Notes: generated by a model not told the origin, from the letters alone. A stretch of DNA of 64,000 bases from Beta vulgaris subsp. vulgaris (GCF_026745355.1 NC_079207.1:30471007-30535006), one strand, 5' to 3'; positions 9,870 to 21,859 are shown, numbered from the stretch's first letter. Translations and numbers: made by a program.

Positions 9870-10577
9870 AAAGAACATCACACATGAAAGAAAATATGAG
9901 ATTGATTTGTATATCTCATTTTATTAGGCACGGAATTTCACAGGTTATTTTGGTCTATTCATTTAATTATGATTACCACCAAGGGAATGACTACTATAAC
10001 TGGCTATAAACATGAGATCGTTTATCTAATCATTTTATGAATCTTTCAAACTCGACTATTCTTTAACTTAAAATGTTCACTATTCCCAAAACTTTTTTTT
10101 TTCTTTCTTGATAACACATTTTATTTTAAAACATACTTAGATTAGAGTTTCTTATAAAACTTCTTCATTTATTCAATTCTTTTTCAAAAACAAACTAAGA
10201 GGTGGATTTTGCTTACTAGAACTAATTTATGACATACAAGTATAATGCACCTAAAAACCTACATGCTCATGATGATTTTTTTATATAATACTAATACAAT
10301 TAATAGTCTAATGATTAACTTAGCCCAAATTCATAAATTTCTACAGAAATTTCGACAGCATTTCCCCTATAAAATGGACAAATCAAAATTTTTATGCGTC
10401 CAATTTCAACCTGTTTCATAACAATATAATAATCCAACACCAAATACTCACAATTCTCCTCAAATTTCTCCTTTCAACTTCCACAATAACCTCCTCCATC
10501 CATATATAACAATTCAATTCGAAAATTTTCAAATTTTCATCAAATTCCACATACTCCATATAATAACAAAAACAATA
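9870..10577. repeat. L2 arm, right copy, preserving the CACTA-1 empty site
   Basis: Inverted copy of 1330-1997 plus 7262-7306. At 9908-9910 it has a single TGT (ACA on the other strand) where the left copy has ACA duplicated around CACTA-1. It ends beside a minus-strand polypurine tract (complement of TCTCCCCCACACTT at about 10578-10591), so it occupies the 3' LTR position of a minus-strand element. Confidence 0.8.
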
Positions 10578-12720
10578 TCTCTCCCCCACACTTACATCTT
10601 ACATTGTCCTCAATGTAACATCTAAAATGTAGAAGATATCATTAAACTTCTCAAATACTAACCATATAAGTAAACTAAAAAACCACGCTAAAATAAAAGC
10701 AACTAAAATAAAAGTTCAAGAAAGCAAATCTGAGTCTTGGGCTGCCTCCCAAGTAGCGCCTTTGTTTATGTCGTTGGCTCGACATTTCCACTTCTAGATC
10801 AAGCTTCATGTAGCTCCTCGTAATATATATATATTCTTCAACCTGCAATATCTTAACTTGATCATAGAATATGAAAACACAGTTGTATATAAAAAAATCC
10901 AAACATTAAATGATTCTTCTTTTTCTTAGCAAGGGTGGATTCTTTTCTAATTTTTAAAACAAAAAAAAAATAGTATCTCTATCATTCAGTTTCTCAAATA
11001 AAGCATACATGAGGATACTCTCTTGAAGACTATTTTAGATATAAAAACCATCTAACTTGAAGCTTAAAATTCAAGTAGTGCAATGCATGTTTTCTTCACC
11101 GTGACTCACTCAAGTATATTTCTTCTTTTCAGATGTTACATCTCATAATAATAAGCTTGTTCATTTTTATAGTCATGTTCTGACAAAGATTCAAACTAAC
11201 TAGCACAAAATAGAAATGTTGGAGTATAAGAAGTTGATCACTCTTCTTACATAACTCCCTTATGAAATTTAAGAAGTGCTAAATAGCAATTTAAGAAGTA
11301 AGAACATCTCCATAACCTAACAAACTAGAATTATACTTGTAACATAGAACAAATAATTTCAAAAACAAGAACTTAGAATACAAACTCTTAACATGAAGTG
11401 TTACTTACGGTTCATAAGAATATAGTTCTAATTAATCAATTTCATCCCATGAAATATTTAACTCAGAAATCTGTACTATCAAATCAATGTATATATGCAT
11501 CATCTAAAAATGCCACACCATATTTCTTTCCTTCATATTTGCAATTATTCTTAGCACAAGAATAGATAACAAAGAAACTATGAAGTCTTCGTGCAAGCTA
11601 AGTCATATACATTTCTTATGACATGAATAAAATACCAAACCACTCATCATATGTTTCTTAGCCATCTCTTTCTTAAAAGTCAATAATTTTAATAACATAT
11701 CTACCAAAGTAATCTCATATTTCACATCTTAAGCACATAATCCATCTTCTTATTTTCATTTATTTTTAGAATCAAGTTTCAATAATCTATAACTTAACTA
11801 AACAAGAGAAAACATAGCTGCAATTAACTAAAAGAAACTGAACTTGATCCATTATAGAGTATCTGCACAAATCATAGTAACAATATGTTATGAAAAGAAT
11901 GTGCTGTTTATTACCCAATAATACATGTTTCTTTTGCTATTTTAAAGTTCAGGACAAAAGTTTGACATCAAAAGTTCATAATTTGGCTTCCAAAGTGCAT
12001 ATGAAGTAGCTAGACTCAACTTCTAAGATATATCACATATCTGGACAGATTTATGTCTCTTCTCCAATGATCTTAACCTTAGCGTTGCATATACATGTTC
12101 TTAGTTACAATATAAATCTCTTCAATGTAGACGGAATACAACTTCTAGGTCTGCAACAGCTCACTTAAACCCAAACAACTAATAATTGACTTATAAACAC
12201 ACATCAGCACATAAATTAAGCATAATCAAAACATTCCCATGACTAACTTAACAAAGTAAGTACATGCTATTTCATAACAAAGTAAGTACATGCTATTTTA
12301 TAATCACATAACACTTGGCTAGATAGATTTCATAGCTTAGTATAGAATAACATGTAGTAATAACAAGCAATAGCAAGTGACAACATAACATCTAAATTAA
12401 AGAGTTACTCACAGACACAAGTATTAATAGGAAATTCACTAAGCAATAGGACAAAACAAAATCAATGAAACTACTATTAGAATGTTAGAAGTTATCCTTG
12501 TCACCTTGATTTATCCAAAGAAAAGTCAACTGGAAAGAAATAACTAAGCACATAGTATGCAAAAAGGAGTTAATAAACATACTATAAGCTAAAAAAATTT
12601 CAATTCCTAGTCCAGCTTTCTTTACACTACTCAAGACCACAAGTATAGTTAACTCATAAATTACAAAATATGAGTTAATACCTTAGTTGAACTTTGACTA
12701 TAAAAAGAGTATAATAAAGA
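10578..12720 (-). mobile_element. Internal region of a non-coding minus-strand Ty3-type element
   Basis: It is bounded by a minus-strand polypurine tract on the left and a tRNA-Asp primer-binding site on the right. It holds no retroviral-type domain on either strand, only AT-rich sequence with many stops. Near 10735-10765 the complement reads AGGCGCTACTTGGGAGGCAG, a word common in the 3' untranslated region of Athila/Tat elements. At about 2.1 kb it is too short for gag-pol, so the element is a LARD-like or deleted derivative. Confidence 0.6.
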
Positions 12721-12738
12721 TCCCCGGCAACGGCGCCA
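12721..12738 (-). other. Primer-binding site complementary to tRNA-Asp
   Basis: The plus strand reads TCCCCGGCAACGGCGCCA, so the minus strand reads TGGCGCCGTTGCCGGGGA, an 18-nt match to the known tRNA-Asp-type PBS. It lies 5 bases from the end of LTR copy B and fixes the element's orientation as minus. Confidence 0.88.
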
Positions 12739-12743
12739 AAATT

Positions 12744-14465
12744 TGGTACGTGTCGTTATGCGTACAAATTAAAACCTTATTTTATCCACATTAATATTAT
12801 CTAAGTTTAGTACAACGATAAATAAGGGTCGATCCCACAGAGAAGTTTATATAATCCTAAAATCTAAGTTCAACTAATTAAGAGCACTTAACTATTATAT
12901 ACATGTTATTTACCAATATATACGTATTCACATTGTTTTTGGGGGGGTTTTACGAAATGTTTTTATGAAATTAAAAACTACTAAAAATAAATCTATCCTA
13001 TATTTACAAGTGATGACAAGTAATTCCACTTTACGCTCATATTACTTTCAGAGATTAATCATTTTTGACCTCGATTATACTTCCAATTTCATAAATCCAA
13101 GATTGATTAGATAGATTAACTGTAGGAATTCAAGTAGCCAAACTCCCCTATACTTCCATACTTTTAATCAACATTGAACTAGGCCAAATATCGATTCTAA
13201 ATAATCTAATCCCACAAGTATTTCGCAACTCCCGACGATTAAACTAGAAGCATTATAGAACGAGAAGTACATCATTAATCCCTAGTTAATCTAAACATAA
13301 CATATCTTTATGTTTAAAGAACTAGTCCAAGTTATATTCTAGTTTGAACTTACAACCATCTTTGCAGGCCTAAATTAAACTAGTTGCCACTTGTTGTTAT
13401 ATAACTTAGACTAGGCTAAATTACATAACTAGCAATAATCTCAACTTTATACCTAATAAGATAGCAAATTAAGCATTAAGTTGAAATATGAACATTAAAA
13501 TCAAATATAACTTGAGTATCCAACTATACAAATCTTGATTTCAACTTGTAGATTTAACACAACAATCCAATTCAATTCAAATAATACAATCCAAACTTAT
13601 TATGAAATTCAATAGTATAATCAGAAAATTTCGAAACTAAATTGAAAGTACAAGAGAAAGAGAGAAGAACTTATAAATTTGCGCGGAGATTCGCCTTCGG
13701 GTTTCGGATTTCGCACCTACGTCCAAGCTTGAATCTCACCCTCCCCGGTTGTGTGCTAGGACTCCAACCAAAGGTTGTCTTCTTCGTCGAACTCGAGCAC
13801 CCCAATTAGCTTCGAAACCTCGCGAAATTCTCTGATTTTTTTCACTCGAAATTCTGTGGAAATTATTGCATAACCATTTTCGGACCTTCAATTGGGTATT
13901 TATACCCAAATTCCGCCGCCCAAGTGGAAGAATTTCGGCCAATTACAAAGGAGAAGAGGGCAGGGCATTTCGCCCTAGAAATCGCCTCTCGCTGGGTGCA
14001 GCGCAACTTGCGGGCCGCTGCTCCTGATTGGTCACAAGTGTCGCCGGTTTTCTTGATTGGTGGACATGGGTGGTGGTTTAAAAGGGTGAGGTGGAGTGAC
14101 GAGAGAGGAGGGACGAAGAGGGACGCTTCCTCTGTTTCTTCGTTTCTTTTTGTTTCCTTCTGTTTTCTTTCTTTTCTCTCTTCTTCTTTGTCTCACGTGC
14201 TTTCTTTATTTTTCGTTTTGTTCTTTTATTTCTGTAGAACTCTTGGCTAATTTGCATTTTGGGCTCGACTCTTTCTTCGTTCTTTCACTAAGATTCATCA
14301 TGAAATAAAAATATTATAATGAATAATATTAGTAATAAATAACATCCTAGCATATTATATCTAATAGTGTTAAAAATATATAAAATACATTAAAATAATA
14401 ATATAAACATACTTATAATGATAAAATAAGGGGAGTTCAATATATTATTTTACGCACTTATCACA
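12744..14465 (-). mobile_element. Ty3-type 5' LTR, copy B (complete, about 1.72 kb)
   Basis: On the minus strand it starts TGTGATAAGTGCG (complement of 14453-14465) and ends GTACCA beside the tRNA-Asp PBS. The TGTGATAAGTGC start followed by CCCCTTATTTTA is typical of Athila/Tat LTRs. The inner 12744-14098 part is directly repeated at 8449-9807. The rest (14143-14465) has no counterpart in copy A. Confidence 0.8.
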
Positions 14466-15277
14466 CAACAATAGTTCAACTATCAACACTCAATTAAACT
14501 AAATAAACTAACACTAAGTCACTAACTTACTACATTTCTTCCTAAAAAAAAAGCAAACAAAAGCCAAAAAAAAAAAACAGACCCAAACTGTCTGCCAAAC
14601 ACAACATGCGAAGGCCGAAAATTCGAAAGACCTAGAATTCGAAAGTAGAGAGAACAGAGAAGCTTACCTAGGCTAGTGAGAGAAGAATCCAGCGAGTCGA
14701 GCTTCGAAGGAGAAGAAAACCGGTGACTTGGTTGCGACTTTGCGAGTATACCTTCTAAGGAGAAGAGCCATAGAAGAAACTGGCGAGTGCTTGAAAGGAA
14801 AAGAAACGAGAGAGAAGAAACCAGCGAGAAGATCGGTGAACGGAGGGCGGCGAGGTGGCAAGGCAGCGAGACAGCGAAGCACTTCGCACTTCATAGTTCA
14901 GGTGAGTTGAGAGAGAATTTGGGAATTTCGAAAATCTGAAACCCTAGAAAATGAAATTTGGGCCTCTCAAATTTCATTAAACAAGGTGGGTACGTGGCTC
15001 CCTCTTTAAAACGTCCCCAGCCCCGTCCCCAATCTTAACTCAGCCGTCCCCAAAAATTACCCTCGTACCCAGTATTAGGATTCGTTTTGGGTACGAATCC
15101 TAGGCGAAATCGTACCGTACCCAGGACGTCCCCGTCCCCCGTACGGGAAACGGTACCTGGGAGCCGTACCCATGCTTCATAGGTAGGCACATCATTTTAC
15201 AACAATTTCCAAGCAAACATCTTCCAAAAAAAACGTTCCAAAAGCATTGAGGCTGATTTAAGTTATGAGTTTGCAGC
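14466..15277. other. Unassigned region with a degenerate hAT-like inverted-repeat remnant
   Basis: No gene recognised. The ORFs of about 60-73 codons on both strands at 14673-14910 show no family features. From about 14983 to 15178 the ends AAGGTGGGTACGTGGCTCCC and, reverse-complemented, AAGCATGGGTACGGCTCCC resemble each other, and the interior is rich in CGTCCCC. It may be a small decayed hAT-type element, but no TSD could be seen. Confidence 0.35.
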
Positions 15278-16461
15278 TAGAGCTGTTCACCAGGCCGGTT
15301 GCCCAATGGCAGCCCGAGCCCAGCCCATCACTAAAAGGGTTAGGGTTGTTTTTTTTAGTTTTTGAATGGGTTTTAGATGGGCTATTTATGAATAGCGCTA
15401 GGTAAGGGCTTTTAAGGGTTCTAAATGGGCTTTAAAGGGTTAAGAATGGGTACCCATTCTCTTTTTTTTTTGGGTCTAAGGAAAGCATTTAACCCCAATT
15501 TATTTCTACTGAGTACTTCAATTCCACTTTCTATTTCTCTCTCCTGATAACTAACCTATTCATTTCTTTCATTTTCTCTCTCCTAAAACCCTAAATTCCT
15601 CTTTCAATTTCGATCTTTGTCCCTTTTTTTCCCCAATTTTTCCCCAAATCATAAAGCCTAAATTTCTCTCTCCTTTGACAAAAGTAACTAATAAAAACAA
15701 AAGTTGACAATAACTATATTTTCTCACTTTGCTTTCTTTCCACACCAGCAGATTCCTTTCGGCTATGCTCTTAGACACAACTTGGATTTCTTTGGGTTTT
15801 AATCTTCAGTTTTGGCAGAGGCAGTAGAAATTTGCATGTGGCTCCAGAAAAAGTAGGGAATAGGTATGATTTTAGTAGATGGGGCTAATAATATTTTGAC
15901 ACTGACATTTCTTTGTGGTCTTTGGAAACTATAATTTTCTAGAAATCAATTGATGGGTGCAAAATACTTTCATTTTGCTAGAGAAAAACAATGACAAAGT
16001 TAGTTGATAGTTGAAAACTAGGATGTCTGTCTTTCATACTCTGGAAGATTAGATTGGTTTAATTTTGTTTTTACAGTTTCTAAGTTTGTGTGGCTTCAAA
16101 CGTTCTATAATTATCTTGTAAAAAGATTTGTGGTTATGTATTACTTGCACTGATCTAAGGCTGAAAAAATAAAAAGGTGAGTCATCTGTTGGTATCATTG
16201 TCTATGTTTATTAATGTGCATTTGCAGGCGTGGTGATTCCTTAGTATTCTACAATATACTTACTACTAGTATATTGTGTTGTTTTGTTATTATGCAATTT
16301 GACAAAAGGAAGAAATAATAGTACGGAAATAATGGGCCGGGCCAGGCTGGGTCTCGTGGGCTTAAGCCCAGCCCGGCCCGATGTTGTTTTGACCATAGCC
16401 CGGCCCGGCCCGGTTCACTTCGGCCCGGCCCGGCCCGAACCCGGCCCGATGAATACCTCTA
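15278..16461. mobile_element. Non-autonomous hAT element (1,184 bp)
   Basis: The terminal inverted repeats are TAGAGCTGTTCACCAGGCCG and, from the right end, TAGAGGTATTCATCGGGCCG, which is the plant hAT TAGAGGTGTTCA type. They are flanked by 8-bp TSDs differing at one base: TTTGCAGC (15270-15277) and CTTGCAGC (16462-16469). The right subterminal region is rich in CCCGGCCCGG words and the left in GGGCT words. No transposase ORF is present. Confidence 0.85.
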
Positions 16462-17906
16462 CTTGCAGCTAACAATACGCAGATTCAATTTAATAGCTCC
16501 CATATTTAGTGAGGCGCAAATACTCTTGATCAATACATAGAGGGAGGGGGAGGGGGTGGGGGCTATGGCGGGGGAGAGGTGGGGATGCGGCAAAGGGAGG
16601 GTGGGTGGGGGTATGGTGGAGGGATGGTGGAGGGGGAGGGGGAGGGGGAAGGGGAGGAGGCTGGGCTGGGCTGGGCTTAGGGTTAAGGATTAGGGTTTGG
16701 ATTTTAGGATTAGTATTTAGATTAGGGTTAGGGATTAGGTTTAGATTTTAGGGTTAGGAGTTAATTGTGGCAAAATGGTAAATAAAGTTAACGGTGAGTT
16801 AACGATAGTTAAAAAAAAGGTATTTGATGCACAAAAATGAAAAGTCAGGGGTATATGGTGAATTGTTGAAACATTGAGGGTATATTGTGAATTTGTTGAT
16901 TTATCGGGGGTATTTGGTGAAATAACCGTAAAAAATAGCAGCGCACCTCAACACACTCACAAATATTTAAAAAGAACGTCTTTTATTTTTTCCTTACTAG
17001 GATCTCATATGAACCAAAGAAGCACTTAGAATGTCCTAGTAACTGTTTGACAGACTATTAATGGTGATATATGGGGATGAGTTTTTGAGTTGTTCAAACA
17101 AACTACACTCAACGGAGATGGAGAGAATATGTATCACAAAAGTGGAAACATACCTATTTCATCTCCTAGTCTGATGCAGACATTGCATTGCTGGTGCTCA
17201 AATGCTACAAATGTGTGGCTTTTTAAAGAACTTTGGGGGTATATATTGTGGAATTAGAGATTTTTTTGCGTTTATAAATTGTTAAATGAATATATTCCTA
17301 CAACTATAATGCATGCCAAGTAATAGATTATTGGCAGATGCGCTTGTCAAACATTTACACCACTATAAGTTCATGGCATCATCTACTAATTTTAACTGAA
17401 AACCCAACATCAATAGAAATCTCAACCATATTTGAAGACTTCAAGCAAAAAGACTTACTATGAGCAATAGAAATAACAGTAGCTTCGAGCGGTTTCAATT
17501 GTTCTGGCATGATCTTGGGATTCAAAGAATCCTGGTGGACATCTATTCAAGGATTGTGTATTGCACAATCAATCTCAAGTAAATTCCTCAATTAACCCAA
17601 TTCCCTAATTAACAGCCTTGATTTAGTCCTCAAGACCACACAAAAAAGTTCAATTATAATCGACTAATAACTTAAACAACAAAATTGTGAAATTTAAGAC
17701 CAAATTTGAAGAGACATATACCAACTCATGGTGTTCTACTCGCCAATTCAAAACTAAATTTCGCCAATTTCACCCCAATACGAAAGTTAGAAACGTCAAT
17801 ACACAATCGTCTTCTGCTTCAAGAAACGATGATAAAGGGTTTTGCTATTTGATGCTCTTAAATATCCTCTTAACGCCCTAAATATTGTATTTTTGTAATT
17901 TATACA
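16462..17906. other. Intergenic; G-rich tract and degenerate telomere-like repeats
   Basis: From about 16540 to 16680 the plus strand is strongly G-rich (AGGGGGAGGGGGAGGGGG). It is followed to about 16760 by degenerate TTAGGG/TTTAGGG-like words (GGGTTAGGGATTAGG), resembling an interstitial telomere-like remnant. Around 17300-17390 a short plus-strand reading LLADALVKHLHHYKF resembles the extreme C terminus of a retrotransposon polyprotein, but it is too short to assign. The 64-codon ORF at 17687-17881 has no recognisable features. Otherwise I see nothing. Confidence 0.4.
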
Positions 17907-18552
17907 TAGACCTGGCAAAGTTGGTCCTGATCCGAAAACCCAATATGAAATATCCGATCCATGGTTCGATCTGGATCCGAACCAAACGGTTCGAACCTTG
18001 GTCCGAATCCGAAATGATCCGGTCCGGTCCGAAATAATCTTGATCTGAAACTCATCCGAAATCTTAATGATCCGATATGATCTTGTCCGATCCGAATCAA
18101 TTTGATCCAAAGGTAACCCGATCTCAAAGCATTCAGAAATTATTGGCTTTCATTAGGCTTTGATTCTAAGTACCCGAAATTGACCCATTAAAAAAAATGA
18201 TTATCACAAGTACTCTTTGGCACAAGTTTTGACTATGCAAATTCGTTATGTATACATTTAGAAAGCACGAAGAGTCGTAGTTCCATACATACATAACAAA
18301 AGCCCATAGTCAAAGAAACCATGAGACTAAAGCAGTAACAACTCCATACATAATAAAGGTAAGACAATGCACCATCTGATCCACAACCGTCCGATCCGAA
18401 AAGCATCCCAATCCGATGATGATCCGAAACATAATCCAAATTTCGGTCCAATCCGAAATGGTCTGGTCCGGTCCCGAATCCAGTCCGAATATAACTTGAT
18501 CCGAAAACGGTCCGGTCCGAATCCGATCCAATTGGTCCGATTGCCAGGTCTA
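17907..18552. mobile_element. Non-autonomous hAT element (646 bp) with perfect 8-bp TSD
   Basis: The ends are TAGACCTGGCAAAGTTGGTC and, from the right, TAGACCTGGCAATCGGACCA. The TSD TTTATACA is perfect at 17899-17906 and 18553-18560. Subterminal regions are packed with TCCGATCCGAA-type words on both sides. ORFs inside arise from these repeats and are not genes. Confidence 0.92.
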
Positions 18553-18560
18553 TTTATACA

Positions 18561-18788
18561 AATACCATTATACCTCCATTTCTTTTCTCTCTCCTCCTTT
18601 CCCTCCACTTCACCTCCCCCCTTTTTCCACACCATGACCGCCACACTACCGCCGAACTTCATCATCACCGCCGAAGTCCATCATCACGCCGTACCACCAC
18701 CACTGTTGTCGACGTCATCACGTCGTACCACCACCACGAGCAGCATTATTGAAGTTGGGAGACTGATTTTTTATTTAAAAAAAAAAAA
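18561..18788. other. Pyrimidine-rich intergenic stretch, no gene assigned
   Basis: CT-rich leader-like sequence (CTCTCTCCTCCTTTCCCTCC) is followed by a short open frame from 18634 (MTATLPPNF, His/Thr/Pro-rich). That frame runs into the foldback and has no recognisable domain. Confidence 0.3.
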
Positions 18789-19013
18789 AGGGAGGCGTCC
18801 ACCATGGACGTTCCACCACGGGTGGAGGCGTCCACCAGGGACGTTCCACCACCGGTGGCAGGCGCTTGTGTGTTTTTTTTAAAGAACACCACAGGCGCCT
18901 CGCATAGACGCCCCACCACCGATGGAGGCGTCCATGGCAGGCGCTTCACCCTTTGGTGGAGCGCCTGCCATGGACGCCTCCACCAATGGTGGAATGTCCA
19001 TGGTGGACGCTTC
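18789..19013. repeat. GC-rich foldback made of CCACC/GGACGCC modules
   Basis: An outer arm at about 18789-18835 is the imperfect reverse complement of 18967-19013. Inside, 18924-18945 and 18960-18981 form a perfect 22-bp inverted repeat with a 14-base loop (core words GGCGTCCATGGCAGGCGC and its complement). A/T-rich flanks (poly-A before 18789, CCTTTTTTATTTTTT after 19013) extend the dyad. The modular look resembles CACTA subterminal arrays, but no CACTA termini are nearby. Confidence 0.85.
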
Positions 19014-19829
19014 CCTTTTTTATTTTTTCTGAAATCAAAGAATTAGAAAGGGGGAAAACAGAGAGAAGAAGGTTGGGTGTGACTACTGCATCCATTTGCT
19101 ATCTCCATCCATCCTCTTCTCGTTTGAATTGTGTAACTACTGCACAATTGTAAATCCAAACATATACCAATTTGCTATCACTATATACGAGTTCTTTTTT
19201 CTTAATTTCTGTAAATATCAGTTTATTGTGAAAATAATTGTTGGATTTTGTTAATTCCTTGCAATTTTTGATAAAGCTCTTAATTTGTATATTCAATTTG
19301 GGTAATGTTTGTTTATATGTAGTAGTAGTAGATAATTAATAGTCATGGACTTCCTGATAAAATCGATGATGAAGTTACTAGCATGTTGGTTAAAGAGTGA
19401 ATCTCGTCTGAGCATTTTTGTTGTGGTGGTGGTGATGCGGTGGTGGTATGCCGGCCAGTGGTGATGTGTAATAATATGGAGGAAGGGAAGTGAAGAAGGA
19501 AGGGGAGAAATGAAAAAGAGATGGATAGTATATCAATGTAGTATTATACATGTATTTAGGGCGTTAGTAGAAATTTTTATGGCGTCATTAAGCAGCCCAG
19601 ATGATAAAAGAGTCGAAGAGTTTAAGAGAAGAGAAGAAAATACAGAGGGATGGTCGAAGAGGCAGGAAGAGAAGCAAATGCAGAGGGAGGGTCGAAGAGA
19701 GTGTCTCAAAGGGTTTTGGCCTTTTTGGGTAAGCAAAGTCGTGAAAAAAAGTGGGTAGAGAAAACCCATAAAAAAAATTCTATTGATTTTTTAAAAATAA
19801 ACCCTTTTTTTTACATGTTTTAGATGCTT
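19014..19829. other. Intergenic, no gene recognised
   Basis: The open frame at 19510-19758 (Lys/Glu/Arg-rich, 82 codons) and the overlapping minus frame lack family features. Tracts of GAAGAGAGA and GTGGTGG occur near 19420-19720. I see nothing further. Confidence 0.3.
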
Positions 19830-20050
19830 GACAAAAAAAACACTATTGCAATATCTCATCAAAATATTCAAAAACTACAAACTTTTGCAACAAAATAGTC
19901 ATAATATATAACTATTGCAATAATTTTTCTATAGCAACGTTTTTCCAAAGTCAAAGTCTATTGAAAATAATATTTGTTTAACTGTTGCGATAGCTATGAT
20001 ATAGCAATGCTAGTAAAACAGTTGCATAAAAGGTTGTTGCTATAGCCCTA
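19830..20050. repeat. Cluster of CTATTGCAATA / TTGCTATAGC inverted words
   Basis: The words TATTGCAATA, ACTATTGCAATA, TTTCTATAGCAACG, ACTGTTGCGATAGC and GTTGTTGCTATAGC recur in both orientations. This resembles one subterminal repeat array of a CACTA-type element. No CACTA end was found, so it is probably a fragment. Confidence 0.5.
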
Positions 20051-20089
20051 ACTGGAGTTGTTCTGATTGATCTTATGACTTTTTAAACT

Positions 20090-21835
20090 CTCTCGGTAAC
20101 ATGACCACATTACATTGCACGTCCTGACTCTCTCCCATATTTGCTTGAGGCTCATTCATGAACTGGTCTCCATCCAACATCAAGTCAATGTCTGACACCA
20201 GTAAGTCTAAATCTTTAGACCCGAAATCTGAACCATATTCCTCATTCAAGCCATCTCAAGGTAATTCTTTCATAAGAAGGTCATCCTTGAGGCTCTGAAC
20301 ATCATTCTTTGTAGATGATTTACCAAATTGTTCCTCCTCTAGAGGTTACAATTTAGTGATGTCAGCTTGTAGAGCCTCTTCATCAATTCAAATTTGCAAT
20401 GAGAGACTCCTGCATATTTTGATTACTAATTTAAGCCCTTGCATATTTTGAGCATTTTCCATTCCTCAGAGCCTTCAACCCTTCTATTACCTTGATCTAC
20501 AATGGGAATTTTCGCGTTGCTCTTTCCTCATGCATTACAAGGATTAGTGTTGGGCTGGACTTAGCAGGCAGGCGCCTTAGCTTTGGCTACGTAAGCCTGA
20601 TATTCTTCCAGCTTCATGGCATGTTGTTCCATATATGAGACAATTAATCTTTTGAGATTCAATTGCCTATATAGGAATCCTCTCAACACCTGGCACTGGT
20701 CTGTTGTATGTGACCCATTCATGTGTCATCTGCACATAGTTTCCAACCCTTCTTCATTGTCTATTTTTGGCATAATCAAGATTCCTTTATCGAGCAATTT
20801 GTTGAAGAGCTAGTTACCTATTTCAGTAGCTTGAGATGCTTGCAACGTAATAGTAAACACACTATTAGCCTCTATCATACCACAAAAAAGTTCAAATGGT
20901 TCATTCATTCCAACTACATTCACATGTTTATCATCAAAGAACATGGAATTTTCTTATTAATTTCATCCTGAATTTTATATCTAAAGACGGAATATTCAGA
21001 AGTATCGTGAGTTACTACATCATGCCATTTATAATATTTTTTTATCCTTAACTTCTTTAGCAGTTCTTACTCTATCTCTCCCTACAAATTTTATTTTTTT
21101 TGTTAGATAGCAACCACTCAAAGATAGCATTAGCTTTTTTGGCGCCAAAAGCATATGTCCTCTTTTGTCAATATTTCATATCCTTTGGAACCAAAAAAAA
21201 CTCTTTCTTCTCTAAAGAAGAACATTTGTAAGGTATTTCATGAATGATTTCGGCCACGTCCACTTCTAGTGCAGTTTCAAAGTAGAAAAGACTCCTCAAT
21301 TTGAGCAAAGAAACTTTGGTGCCTCGCTGCACTTTCAACTTGTAGGTTTCTTTCATACCTTACAGCTAATTTCGCTAATTCAACAAAATCACCAAATGCA
21401 TGAATATCGAACCTCTTTCTAAACTGAATTAACATTCCTTCTTGAGCCATTTGTACAAATTCTCTTTCAGGATTGCTAACATGACACCTAATCTTAGCCA
21501 TCTTGAATCTAGCTAGGTAGTCCTCCATAGACTCTCCTAACTTTTGTTGGATTCTGGCGAGATCACTTAGGGTCACTCCTCGTTCAGTGCGTGCAAAATG
21601 ATTTATAAATTGCACCTGCATGTCCTGCTAGGAATGAATAGAATTGGGTGTTAAATTAGTATACCACCAAAAAGGAGTCTTAGTAAGAGACATGGAAAAC
21701 ATCCTAGTTTTAAGAAATCATTGTCAGCTGCTTCTCTATATTGACAATTGAACCTAACTAAATGTTCTTCAATATAAACTCTATCATTTCCCGAAAATAA
21801 GGTAAATTCAGGTATCTTGAAAGTTATAGTGTAGA
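20090..21835 (-). pseudogene. Ty3-type retrotransposon gag (and start of pro), broken
   Basis: On the minus strand from about 21830 the frame reads KIPEFTLFSGNDRVYIEEHL and LTKTPFWWYTNLTPNSI. It continues from 21621 with VQFINHFARTERGVTLSDLA, the GESMEDYLARFK motif and VQMAQEGMLIQFRKRFD. This is the capsid region of Ty3-type gag. Sequence after 21168 continues in changing frames to about 20090. The final part is acidic (near DLDLLVSDIDLMLDGD) and may approach the protease linker. There are at least two frameshifts and several stops. No reverse transcriptase is present, and the element ends without a recognisable LTR on either side. Confidence 0.75.
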
Positions 21836-21859
21836 CAAATAATCATGTCTCCTCATTTA

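Noticed and set aside
9462..10009. Overlapping ORFs of 60-130 codons on both strands as a gene
   Set aside because: They lie in LTR copy A and are repeated with indels in copy B (13736-14250). Frames are not conserved and no domain is present.
14673..14910. Arg/Lys-rich ORFs on both strands as host genes
   Set aside because: Purine-rich leader-like sequence with no homologous features; opposite frames are equally open.
14983..15178. Complete small hAT element
   Set aside because: The ends resemble each other but the flanks (CATTAAAC and CATAGGTA) do not give a TSD, so it was left as a remnant.
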